NCBI GenBank assembly: GCA_905221605.1
Contig: CAJNDS010002353.1
Coordinates: 370,192 to 434,191 of the forward strand
Reading direction: 5' to 3'
Length of the DNA stretch: 64,000 nucleotides
Source: Symbiodinium natans
Taxonomy: Eukaryota > Sar > Dinophyceae > Suessiales > Symbiodiniaceae
The position numbers and the translations under genes are program-made. This document shows, piece after piece, positions 13,255-25,200 of the stretch. A model generated the notes under the pieces. That model was not told the origin of the DNA and ran no database searches. It saw only the letters and a list, made by a program, of their open reading frames with translations. The stretch's first letter is position 1; each line of letters opens with the position of its first letter.

Positions 13255-16200
13255 CGAAGGTTTAATGTTGCAGCCGCTTTAGTGAGAGGGGGCACTATTA
13301 TGCGATGTTCCGGAAATCTTATAGGGGACCCCCCCATTGATGAGGGTGGTCCTCAATTATGCGATGTTGCCCCGGCTGAGGGTGCTGGTTAGGGAAAAAA
13401 GGGGTTCTGCCCTTAAAAAAAGAAGCTGAAGGCTGGTTTCTTTCGTCTCCGCTGCTGCAGAAGTCGTTAGGTCTGTGCCCTCAGGACACGAAGCCCCATT
13501 AACCTTCGTGAGCCCCATGAGCCCTATGAACCCTATAAGCCCTACAAACCCTAGGAACCCTAGAAATCGCATGAGCCCTATTGACCCTACAAACGGTCTT
13601 ATTAGGGTTTAGGGTTCAGGGGTTAGGGCGAGAGCTTCTAGGGGTTGGGGGGGGGTGTTAGGGAGCTATGGAATTGAGCGATTTTCACGCTTCAGAAGAA
13701 GGGAAGGGCTAACAGCGACAAAACACCACCTTTCTGTTGGAGGAAAACGTCGCACAAGAGTACGCCCACTCGAAAGCAAAACCGTAAACCCACCCTAAAA
13801 CTCTAAAACCCTTCGGCTCAACCTAGGGGCACGGAGAGCGCGCGGAACACCTGCCAAACCCCAAGCCCCTAAACCCCAAACACCCTAAACCCTAAAACCC
13901 TAAACCCTGAACCCAGTCCCTAAAACCCCAATCCCGAGACTCCTCAACCCCCACACCACTCAAACCCCCCTGAACCCCTAAACCTTAAACCCCTAAAAGC
14001 CCCTAAAAACCCCTAAAGCCCCTAAACCCCAAACCCCCAAACCCCCAAACCCCCAAACCCCCAAACCCCCAAACCCCCAACCCCCAAACCCCCAAACCCC
14101 CAAACCCCCAAACCCCCTAAACCCCCTAAACCCCCTAAACCCCCTAAACCCTAAACCCTAAACCCTAAACCCTAAACTCTAACCCTAAACCCTGAACCCC
14201 CTAAGCCCCTCGGCCTTCTCAAAGGCTCCCAACACGGCGCTGCCGGCGAAGTCGTCCCGCCGGAGTCCTGACCGGGCGAGGCCGCCAAGCCTTGGCTTAG
14301 GGTTTAGGGTTTAGGGTTTAGGGTTTAGGGTTTAGGGTTTAGGGTTTAGGGTTTAGGGTTTAGGGTTTAGGGTTTAGGGTTTAGGGTTTAGGGTTTAGGG
14401 TTTAGGGTTTAGGGTTTAGGGTTTAGGGTTTAGGGTTGAGGTTTTAGGGTTTAGGGTTTAGGGTTTAGGGTTTAGGGTTTAGGGTTTAGGGTTTAGGGTT
14501 TAGGGTTTAGGGTTTGGGGTTTGGGGTTTGGGGTTTGGGGTTTAGGGTTCAGGAGCTCCTGGTCGAGCAGTTTATCGTTTAAGCTCGTGGTTTAGAACAT
14601 CGAAAAATACCCGCCCACGTTCCCATAACATTAAGAAATACAAAGTTTCTTCTTCTTCTTCTTCTTCTTCTTCTTCTTCTTCTTCTTCTTCTTCTTCTTC
14701 TTCTTCTTCTTCTTCTTCTTCTTCTTCTTCTTCTTGCTCAACAATAAAACTAATGGGTTCGCCAGGGTTCAGAGTCTCAGGTTTAAGGTCTCAAGGGTTT
14801 AGGGCATAGGCCCGGGGCTTCGTGGGCATAGGCCCGGGGCTTCGTGGGCATAGGCCCGGGGCTTCGTGGGCATAGGCCCGGCCTTGAGCCCCTAAACCCT
14901 TGAAACCCTAAACCCTTGAGACCCTAAAACCCGCGAAGCCCCAAGGCCTATGTCCACGAAGCCCCGGGCCTGTGCCCACGAAGCCCCGGGCCTGTGCCCA
15001 CGAAGCCCCGGGCCTATGCCCACGAAAAAGCGGGCCTATGCCCACAAATACCATTAAGGTTATAATATGGTAGGAGAGGTTTAGGGTTTAGGGTTTAGGG
15101 TTTAGGGTTTAGGGTTTAGGGTTTAGGGTTTAGGGTTTAGGGTTTAGGGTTTAGGGTCTAGGGTTTAGGGTTTAGGGTTTAGGGTTTAGGGTTTAGGGTT
15201 TAGGGTTTAGGGTTTAGGGTTTAGGGTTTAGGGTTTAGGGTTTAGGGTTTAGGGTACCTTATACTAACAATCCTTAAGAGGGATTATAGTACCCCCTATT
15301 TTTCATGCCGATTAAGGACTGTTAGTATCAGGGGGAACATCCGAAGCCTGAGGGTTAAGGCTCTAGGGTTTCAAGGTTTTAGGGGCTTTAGGGGTTCGAG
15401 GTTCTTGGGGTTTTCGGTCTTAGGGTTTAGGGTTTGGGGTTTGGGATTCTTAGGGGATGTAGGAGTTCGGGGTTGAGGTTTGGGGTGGCTTTGGGCTCAC
15501 GCGCGCGCATGGCTTTGTATGTCGCCGAGCATCTCCTCGACCGACGGCCCTGGGGGCACCCTAAACCCTAAACCCTAAACCCTAAACCCTAAACCCTTGA
15601 TGAGCTTCCTGTTGAAGCAGATGCCTTTCCTGGCCTCTTCATCCGAGTCTTCCGACAGCCTGGAGCTCCTGCTCAGAGCCTGAAAAGTCAACCACTTCCC
15701 GGGCTCCTTGAACATGTGTCCTAGTGAAGGCTGGCCCTAAACCCTAAACCCTAAACCCTAAACCCTAAACCCTATACCCTAAACCTGAATCTAGCCCAAA
15801 GGTGCCTTGGGGTGGGATCTTATGGCCCAGTTCCTAAACTCCAGAAGTAGTTCCCAAGGTTCCGATCCTATGTTCCCCAAGTAGCTTGTTTATTAGTGAA
15901 ACCCTAAACCCTAAACCCTAAGAGGTCTTACGACATGGTAGGGGATTCCCTTGTACATAAAGACCCCGATAAGGTACCCCTAATTTTGGAAACCGCCAGT
16001 CGCCTTCTTAGGGTAGCTACATGGTCCCTTAAGATGGGCCCCTAAAAGAGCCATCGCATGTGCTGTTGTCATTCTCGGTGGTCCTGACAAGTTGTCCCGA
16101 ACTTTCCAACTCACCAGAGACACCATCGGATTTCCGCTTTTTGCAATTTATAAAAACGGTTTAAAACCTATATCTTCATAAACAGTTTTATAACTCATAA

Positions 16201-19200
16201 AATGTCACTACGTATATGTACACACACACACACATATATATATATATATGTATATACACGGAAGAGGACTTCCCACACTATGCATAGAGGTCCTACGTAC
16301 ACAAGGGTTTAGGGTTTAGGGTTTCGGGACCATGTGAAGGGCCCATGAAACTACCACCCTTGCATGCAAAGGCTCTACAGCACTACAAAACCCTGTAAAA
16401 CCTACAAACCTTATAACCCCGAATTCGACCCTAACAAACCCTATAAACCCTATAAACCCTCAACACCCTAATTATTGACACCTAGGAAGCAAGCAGGACT
16501 CTGAAGACCCGAGGTTTTCTTTTGGGCCTGGGTTGCGGGGGTGTCTTGGCGAAGTCAGGGTTTAGAGTTTAGGGTTTAGGGTTTAGGGTTTAGGCTTTAG
16601 GCTTTAGGCTTTAGGCTTTAGGCTTTAGGGTTTAGGTGTTTGGGTCTAGGATTTAGGGTTTTAGGGTATACGGGTGTAGGTTCTAGGGTGTAGGACAGTA
16701 GTCATGAGAGAATTGCAACTACACCGTTCTGGGCTCTGGGATTAGAATTTCTTCCGCATCCGACATACATTGCAGTAAATGGCGTTCTTGAGGGTTTGTG
16801 GATTAAACCCTAAACCCGAAATCCTAAACCCTAAACCCTACACCCTAGTTCTTAGTAGGGAATGAGGGAATGAGGGCCCTATACATACCCTTCAAGGGGT
16901 TTTATGGTGGTCTAATTCCCTCATTCCCTACGAAGAACCAGCCAGTAGGGTTTAGGGTTTAGGGTTTAAGGTTTAGGGTTTGGGATCAGAATTTAAAGCC
17001 GTGAATTCTGACTCGCGCTAAAGTCCCTAATCTAGGCCCGAAACCCTGAAGCAGACCCCCAAACGCTAAACCCTCCCAAGCCCTAAAACCCGACACCCGA
17101 AACCCAAAACCCTAAACCCTAAACCCTAGCCCTAAACCCTAAACCCGACTCCCAGGCCCTTAAATTGGAAACCTTGAAAGAAATCGCGGCCCAGGAGGCA
17201 GGCCCAGCACCCGCGCCCATGCAGCCCCCTTTTCCTGAATCTAGGGGTTTAGGGTTTAGGGTTTAGGGTGTAGGGTCTGGGGTTTAGGGTTTGGGGTTTG
17301 GGGTTTAGGGTTTAGGGGTGGGGGGTTTATGGTTTAGGGTTTGGGGTTTAGGGTTTAGGGTTTGGGGTTCGCCGATTATGGCGGCGTGTTGGATGGGTTT
17401 GAGGAGGTGAAAACCTCCCTCTTTCCCTCCTTACCCCCCCAAAACGCGGGGGGGGGGGGCTGCGGGTGCCGAAAACACTGATTTTGCTGGGCGCCCCCAC
17501 CCGTGTGTTGAACCGCCTGTTTACGCTGTGCGGGTGCCTCGGTCCTCCACGAAAAAATTGTGCACCGACCCCCCCCCCCCACCCCCCCCCCCCCCCCCCC
17601 CCCACCCCCCCCCACCCGCCCCCCACCCGCCCCCCACCCCCCCCCCCCCCCACCCCCCCGCACCTGTCTTTTTGGCTTAAGCTTGTCCTGATGCTACCCC
17701 CTAGCCCCCCCCCCCCAAACGTTTCACAGACAGGCTGGGATGATCTTCGAACCATGCGAGCGGGTTTAGACCTCTCAACTATGCTCCAGCGGGGTCGGCG
17801 GCTTGAGCCGGAGGCTCTTAATTTAGGGTTTAGGACTTGGGGTTTAGGGTTTGGGGTTTGGGGTTTGGGGTTTAGGGTTAACTACGGGTTTAGGGCTTAG
17901 CGTGAAGTGTAGGGATGTTTGTTGTGAGGGCTTGGAGTTAGTTGCAGGGACGAGGACCAGTTTGTTTTTCTCGAAGTTTTTCTTCGCGATCACAGCCCTG
18001 AACGGCTTCAGCTGGAGCTGCAAACTCTTGGAGACATCATCGGACGAGTGCTGCTTCACCAACTGTGCCAGCTCGTTGTGGATTTCTGCGATGATGCTGC
18101 AAGCCCCTAAACTCTAAACCATAAACCCCGAGAACGAACGAAGCCCCCATTTTCAAACCCTGAACCCAAACCCTAACAAGGATCCTCTTAACCCCAATCA
18201 GGGAAAATATGAATATCCAAAGGGCCTACCTAGTATACAAACCCTGAATCCCAAGCCCCAAGCCCTCAACCCACCCTAAACCCTAAACCCTAAACCCTAA
18301 ACCCTAAACCCTAAACCCTAAACCCTAAACCCTAAACCCTAAACCCTAAACCTAAACCCTAAACCCCAAACGCCAACCTGTGGCTTCTAGACCCCCTAAG
18401 ACCCCCCAAACGCTAAACCCCAAACCTTAGGACCCCCAAACCCTAAACCCTACACCCTAAACCCTAAACCCTAAACCCTAAGACCCCCCAACCCTAAAGT
18501 CTAAACCCTAAGACCCCCCTAAACCCTGAACCCTAAGGACCCGCAAACCCCAAACTAGCACCCGACGAGGGTCGCAGGCGCTGAGCGCCGAGTTGTAGGT
18601 GACCTCTGTGGGCGGCAGGCGGTCTGCCAGTGCCTCCGAGGGGTTTAGGGTTTAGGGTTTAGGGTTGGGGTTTGGGGTTTAGGGTTTAGGGTTTAGGGTT
18701 TAGGGCTTAGGGTTTAGGGCTTAGGGTTGAGGGCTTCGGGTTGTGAGATCAGGGTTCAGGGACTAGGATTTTGGGTTTGGGGTTTAGGGTACAGGGTTGA
18801 GGGTTGAAGGGTGGGGAGTAGGAAGGGAATTTTGGGGAGATTCGACAGGGGATTTCGGCTTCGCCGTGGGGTTTTGGGTTTGAGGGCGCGTTATGGCTTT
18901 GTGATTGCGGGGAGCTGAAGAGCTGTGGAGCTTGGCCCGTTTTCTGTCCGACCCGAAAAACAGCAGACTGCAAAGGTACGTCAGCCGTGCGTTTGTGTAG
19001 CAGGTTCCAACCAGGCGCAGACTGAAACCCAAGCGATGAGACTCAGTCGGCCAGCCAGGAACGAACACTGAGCCTGCTCAAGTACCCCAGGGCCCTGGGG
19101 CCTAGGATTTCTAGGGGTTTCCCGACCCCACATAACCCCGACACAAACCCTACATACACCCCATATGTTACCTATATAACCCTATACACCCTATATGAAC

Positions 19201-22200
19201 CCAAAAAAACCCTATAAACCCTGAACCGTAAAAGGCTTTCTTGAGTTTCTAGGCGGCCTAGACGGTCTCTTTGTAGACCCTCCAAGCCCTAAACCCCTTA
19301 AACCCTAAACCCGATAAACCTACAAACCCAAAACCGTATTCGGCTTGTTGGGGTTTTGTGCTGGCCTAAACCCTAAACCCTAAACCCTACACCCTACACC
19401 CTACACCCTAAACCCTAAACCCTAAAGCCTAAAACCTAAACCCTAAACCCTGAACCCTAAGCCCTAAACCCTAAACCCTAAACCCTACACTAGGGTGCAG
19501 AAGCGTGAAGCCACTGGACGCCTCCTCGAGAAGGGCCACGGAAAGGTGCCAGGCGGCGCCCTTCAAAAGGCAGTTCCAGGATGGAGGTTCAACGAGTGTA
19601 GAGTTTAGGGTTTAGGGTTTAGGGTTTAGGGTTTAGGGTTTAGGGTTTAGGGTTTAGGGTTTAGGGTTTAGGGTTCAGGGTTTAGGGTTTAGGGTTTATA
19701 GGGTTCAGGGATCAGGGTTCAGGGTTCAGGGTTCAGGGTTCAGGGTTCAGGGTTCAGGGCTAGGGTAAACCCTCAACCCCGAATCCTGTCCGGGTTTATA
19801 GGGTCTAGAAAGTGTCCGTGCTCCTCCACTTCTGCTGCCGTATATAGGGTACCTAATTCCCTCATTCTCTGCTAAGAACCACGAGGTTTGAGGGTTCAAG
19901 GGTGTAAGGGTTTGAGGGTTTAAGGGTTTAAGGGCTTGAGGGTTTGGGGTTTTAGGGTTTGAGGGCTTAGGGATGTAGAGCCAAAGGTTCAAGGGATTTC
20001 CAGGTGGCGAGCTCTTCGGCGGGTACCCTTACACAAGGCTTACATACCCCAAAGGCGCTACACCCCAAACCCCAAACCCTAAACCCCAAAGACAGCTCAC
20101 CGCTCACCCCAAACCCTAAACCCCAAACCCTAAACCCCAAACACCCTACACCCCAAACCCTAAACCCCAAACACCCTACACCCCAAACCCTAAACCCAAA
20201 CACCCTACACCCCAAACCCTGAAACCTAAACCCTAAACCCCAAACCCTAAACCCTAAACCCCAAACCCCAAACCCTAAACCCCAACCCCCAAACCCCAAG
20301 CCCAAAAAGCAGCCGCGCCTTGCCGCAGGCGCTGACAGCAGCGTTGAGCGCGACGGCGTCGTACCTCGAAGCTTAGGGCCGCTTCCCCCCCCAAGCCCGA
20401 AACCCGACGACTCCTGGGGTTTAGGGTTTAGGGTTTAGGGTTTCGGGTTTAGGGTTTAGGGTTTAGGGTTCAAGGTTTAGGGTTTAGGGCTTAGGGTTTA
20501 GGGTTTAGGGTTTAGGGTTTAGGGTTTAGGGTTTAGGGTTTAGGGTTTAGGGTTTAGGGTTTAGGGTTTCGGGTTTAGGGTTTAGGGTTTAGGGTTTAGG
20601 GCCAACTTAGGGTTTGATGTTTGGGGGGGTTTCCACGGCTTGCATCTTGGACCCGGACAGGTTGTGCCCTTGGGTGTTGGGGCCCTTTCTAAAAGATCCT
20701 TGAGGACCCTAAACCCTCCGCACATGCAAACACAAGCCAGGATGCAACGCAACACCTCAAAGCCCCCCCTAAACCCTAAAACCTAAACCCTAAACCCTAA
20801 ACCCTAAACCCTATTGACCTCAACCACAAGCTCTGAACCCTGAAGCCTTGACCCTAGTTGAATACACCCTTGAGAACTCTCAAGCTCCTAACACAACCTA
20901 AACAGTCCCTAAGCCCCCGACCCCCCACTGAAACCCCAAAAACCCAAACCCTTAACCCCCAAACCCTGAATCCCGAAACCCCAAACCCTGAACCTTCCAT
21001 CTTAACATCCCAAAGCCCCCCCTACATCCCTAAACCTTCTTTTTGAAACCTTACACCGCAACATCCCAAAGCCACCCTGAATCCCCAAACCTACTCAGAC
21101 GAGGCAGCAGGCCTAATCCCTAACCCTAAACCCCCGAAGCCCCTAAAACCCCAAACCTACTTAAAGCAGAGGCAGCAGGCTGGAGACCCTAAACCCTAAA
21201 CCCCAAACCCCAAACCCCAAACCCTAAACCCTAAACCCTAAACCCTAACCCTAAACCCTACTCAAACGAGGCAGCAGGCTGGAGGCGCTGCTGGCGCAGC
21301 TCCCGAAAACTCCGGAGCGCCTCTGTCAGGAAAGCTTATTTCGGGTTTAGGGTTTAGGGTTTAGGGTTTAGGGTTAAGGGTTTAAGGGTTTTAGGGTTTA
21401 GGGTTTAGGGTTTAGGGTTTAGGGTTTAGGGTTTAGGGTTTAGGGTTTAGGGTTTAGGGTTTCGGGAACAAGCTCAATTGGGTTTTCATTCAGGCTTTCT
21501 GGCGTGGAGGGGTGGGGTGGGTGGCAATCTGGGGTAGATGGAGAGCTGGGGTATAGGAAACCAACTTGTTTGTCCAGGGCCTAAACCCTAAACCCTAAAC
21601 CCTAAACCCTAAACCCCAAACCCTAAACCCTAAACCCTAAAGGGTGGGCGAGGACATTTCTAGCGGTAAAGACTTCAGGGTTCAGGGCTGGGAGTCGCCT
21701 GATACTTAGTTCCGTAAACTTGGGTCCTGTTTGGGGAGGTCTGTGAATGTTTGGCCGGGCTTTTCTAGCATATCCCTGAGATCTGGCCGCAGATCCTTTA
21801 CAAAAGAAGATGCACTTCAACTGGTGGGTATGCCTAGGTACAGAGTAGGTAGTACGTCGTACAGCTTCAATAGCAGCCACCACCATGGACAGTTGCAACT
21901 GTATCCTACAGGCTTCTACTACGGAAGAACTTAAACGTATTTCTTCGGGAGATGCACCCGAAGTGCTTGACCCTAAGCCCTAAACCCTAAGCCCTAAAGC
22001 CCTAAAGCCCTAAAGCCCTAAAGCCCTAAAGCCCTAAAGCCCTAAAGCCCTAAAGCCCTAAAGCCCTAAAGCCCTAAAACCCTAAAGGCCTAAAGCCCTA
22101 AAGCCCTAAAGGCCTAAAGGCCTAAAGCCCTAAAGCCCTAAAGCCCTAAAGCCCTAAAGCCCTAAAGCCCTAAAGCCCTAAAGCCCTAAAGCCCTAAAGC

Positions 22201-25200
22201 CCTAAAGCCCAAAGTCCTAAGCCCGGACCCGCAAGCTCCCCAACGAAATTCGGAGGCCTGCTCCCAATTCCTCTTGCGGCCGTGGCTTGCGATGGACGCT
22301 GTGAGGGCCACTACCTCCTGGCACTTCTGGGTTTAGACCCGAAACAAGCCCTAAACCTTAAACCCTGAACCCTAAACCCTAAACCCTAAGCTCAAACCCT
22401 ACACCCTAAACCCTAAACCCTAAACCCTAAACCCTAAGCCCTAAACCCTAAACCCTAAACCCTAAACCCTAAGGGGAAATAATCAAAGACTCAAACTGCC
22501 GCACTCGCATTCCAAATTGAGCTTTAGGGTTTAGGGTTTAGGGTTTAGGTTTAGGGTTTAGGGTTTAGGGCTTCGCGTGTAGGGTCGAGGGCCTAGAAGG
22601 CTCGGTGGATCCAAGCAAAAGCATGCTTTAAACGGTTAGTCCCGCCCAAAAAGCCTGCAAAGACTCCCATGGCTCATCCCCCCAAGACTCAAAACCCTAC
22701 GGGAAACCCTCAGCCCTGAACCCTAAGCCCATAGCCCTGAACCCTAAACCCTAAACCCTAAACCCTAAGCCCTGAACCCAAAGCCCTAAACCCTAAACCC
22801 TAAACCTTAAACCCCGAACCCTGAACCCTAAACCCTAAGCCCAAACCCTACACCGTAAACCCGAGGGTTTAGAGGGCTCATGGATTTATGTCGGCTTGGA
22901 AAGGCTTCTCATGGGCATTTTCAAGTGGACGCCCCTTCCCCACCCCACCCACCCCAATCCATATTCAGTCAAGGCGCGATCACCCCTAAGATACTTTCTA
23001 CACTAACAACCCCAAAAAAGAACAAGAAACTCTGACAACCCTGAAAACCCTGAGCCAAAAAAAGTAGGGCTGGTGTTTATGGACAGCCAGCCGACAGCTC
23101 AACCGTAAACGCCAAAAAAAACAAACCCCAAAACCCCAGGCCCAAACCCAACCCTCAACTCCAAACCCCAAGCCATGAACTCCAAGAAATGTTCAACATA
23201 CCCCTTGGGCCCTTGGGCCCTTGGGCCCTTGGGCCCTTGGGCATACCCTCGAAAGAAATCAAGGGATATGGTAAAATCCTTCCATGTATTCTCCGTTTTT
23301 AGGTTTAAGGGGCATGGGTTTGGATTATTCTTAGATGAACCCTAATCCCCAAAGCCCAAACCCTAAACCCTAAACCCTAAACCCTAAACCCCGAGCCCAA
23401 AGCCCAAGCCCCGAAGCCATGGGATGGTCCCCCTGATACTAACAGTCCGTTCCCCCTTATGCTAACAGTCCTTAAGAGGGATGAACATAGGGGCACTCTA
23501 ATCCCGAAGAAAGGACCAGTAGTGTAAGGGGGAACAAACCCTAAACCCTAAACCCTAAACCCTAAACCCGAAACCCTAAACCCTAAACCCTAAACCCGAA
23601 ACCCGAAACCCTAAACCCTAAACCCTAAACCCTAAACCCTAACCCGTTGACCCTCAACCCCAAGATTTGGGACACGAAGCCGCGCCTCGGAAGCATGAGC
23701 TGGCATCTGCTGCCATCAGGCCTTCGGCGTAGGGTTTAGGGTTTGGGGTTTAGGATTAGGGTTTAGGGTTTTTAGGGTTTAGGGTTTAGGGTTTAGGGTT
23801 CAGGGTTTCGGGTTTCGGGTTTCGGGTTTCGGGTCTAGGGTTTAGGGTTAAGGGCTTAGGTCTGTCCTTTGGGGTGGTCTCTGGGGATTCCTTGGAGGGG
23901 TGCTGGTTAGGTTTGAGGGTTGAGGGCTTAGGTTTACGGTTTGAGGGTTTAAGGTCTAAGGGCTTTTAGGGTTTGAGGGCTTAGGGCTTTAGGGTCTAAG
24001 GGTTTAGGGCTTTAGAGTTTAAGGGTTAAGGGCTTTAGGGTTTGGAGGCTAGTGTGGGGTTTGAGGTTTTTCAGGGCAAGTTTTTGGACTCAGGTTCAGG
24101 GCAGAGAGTTTACCTAGCCCCTATAACCCTAAACCCTAAACCCTAAACCCTAAACCCTAAACCCCATTCCCCACGAAGAACTTGTAAGCTTGGCTTCAAG
24201 GCTGAGGAGGGGTTCTCAGCAGCCAGAAACCATCTGAGAATAAGGGGTACACTCTTTCTGGGCTCTTACCTTACAAGGAAGGCAGACCCAAAAGAAGGTA
24301 CAGGGTACCCTTGGGCTACCAAGGGTTTAGGCGCAAGGCTTAAGGATTCGGGCTTACTTGAAGGTTCATGGCACTTACTAACCAATTATAACTTGCAACT
24401 GTACTTATACGCCCCTTAAGTGCCCTAATAGAGTGATACTTTGTGTTATAAGTACAGTTATAATTGGTTTCTAAGTACCATGAACCCAAGCAGGGTTTGA
24501 TGCCGTCTGAAGGCGGCCCTTGCTGGCTCAGCCAGCCCTTCGGGCTTGTAGGAGTTCACAAACTGCGGTGTGGTAGCATGGAGGAAGCCTCACCTCACGC
24601 CGAACCCTGAACCCTGAACCCTAAACCCTAAACCCTAAACCCTAAACCCTGGCTCAGAGCCACTTTGTGGCCCCGAAGCCACGGAACCTAGTTGCTGAGA
24701 AGTCTCTAGCAACTTAGAGACAAAGAAGCCTAAGAAGCCGAGCTCTTGGATTTGGGGTTCCTGGTGTTGGGTCCTCAACCCTGAACCCCAAACCTTCAAC
24801 CCAAAACCCTAAACCTTAAACCTTAAACCCTAAACCCTAAACCCTAAACCCTAAACCCTAACCCTGAACCTTAAACCCCGAGCGCCCAGAGTTGCGGACT
24901 GGGGTTTTTTTAAGGTTTAGGGTTTAGGGTTTAGGGTTTAGGGTTTAGGGTTTGGGGTTTAGGGTTTAGGGTTTAGGGTTTAGGGTTTAGGGATCCGAGT
25001 TTCAAGCCTGGGTCATCTCGTCAGAATGTCGGCCCTAACCAGGCCCAGAGAACCCCAAACCCGGAACCCTAAATCCTAAACCCTAAACCCCAAACCCGGA
25101 ACCCTAAACCCTAACCCTGAACCCTGAACCCTGAACCCTAAACCCTAAACCCTAAACCCTAAACCCTAAACCCTAAACCCTAAACCCTAAACCCTAAACC

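Larger units (their letters stand above)
14291..17208. repeat. PPR intron i-j, 2.9 kb
   Basis: TTTAGGG 14297-14550, (CTT)n 14645-14736, the inverted 23-base array, TTTAGGG 15078-15255, family P element, nested coding islands, family T and S elements, TTTAGGC variants 16590-16635, CCCTAAA 17095-17150. Confidence 0.8.

Noticed and set aside
17348-17900. Pro-rich and Gly-rich frames of 95-144 codons
   Set aside because: Derived from the poly-C/CCCCACC tract.
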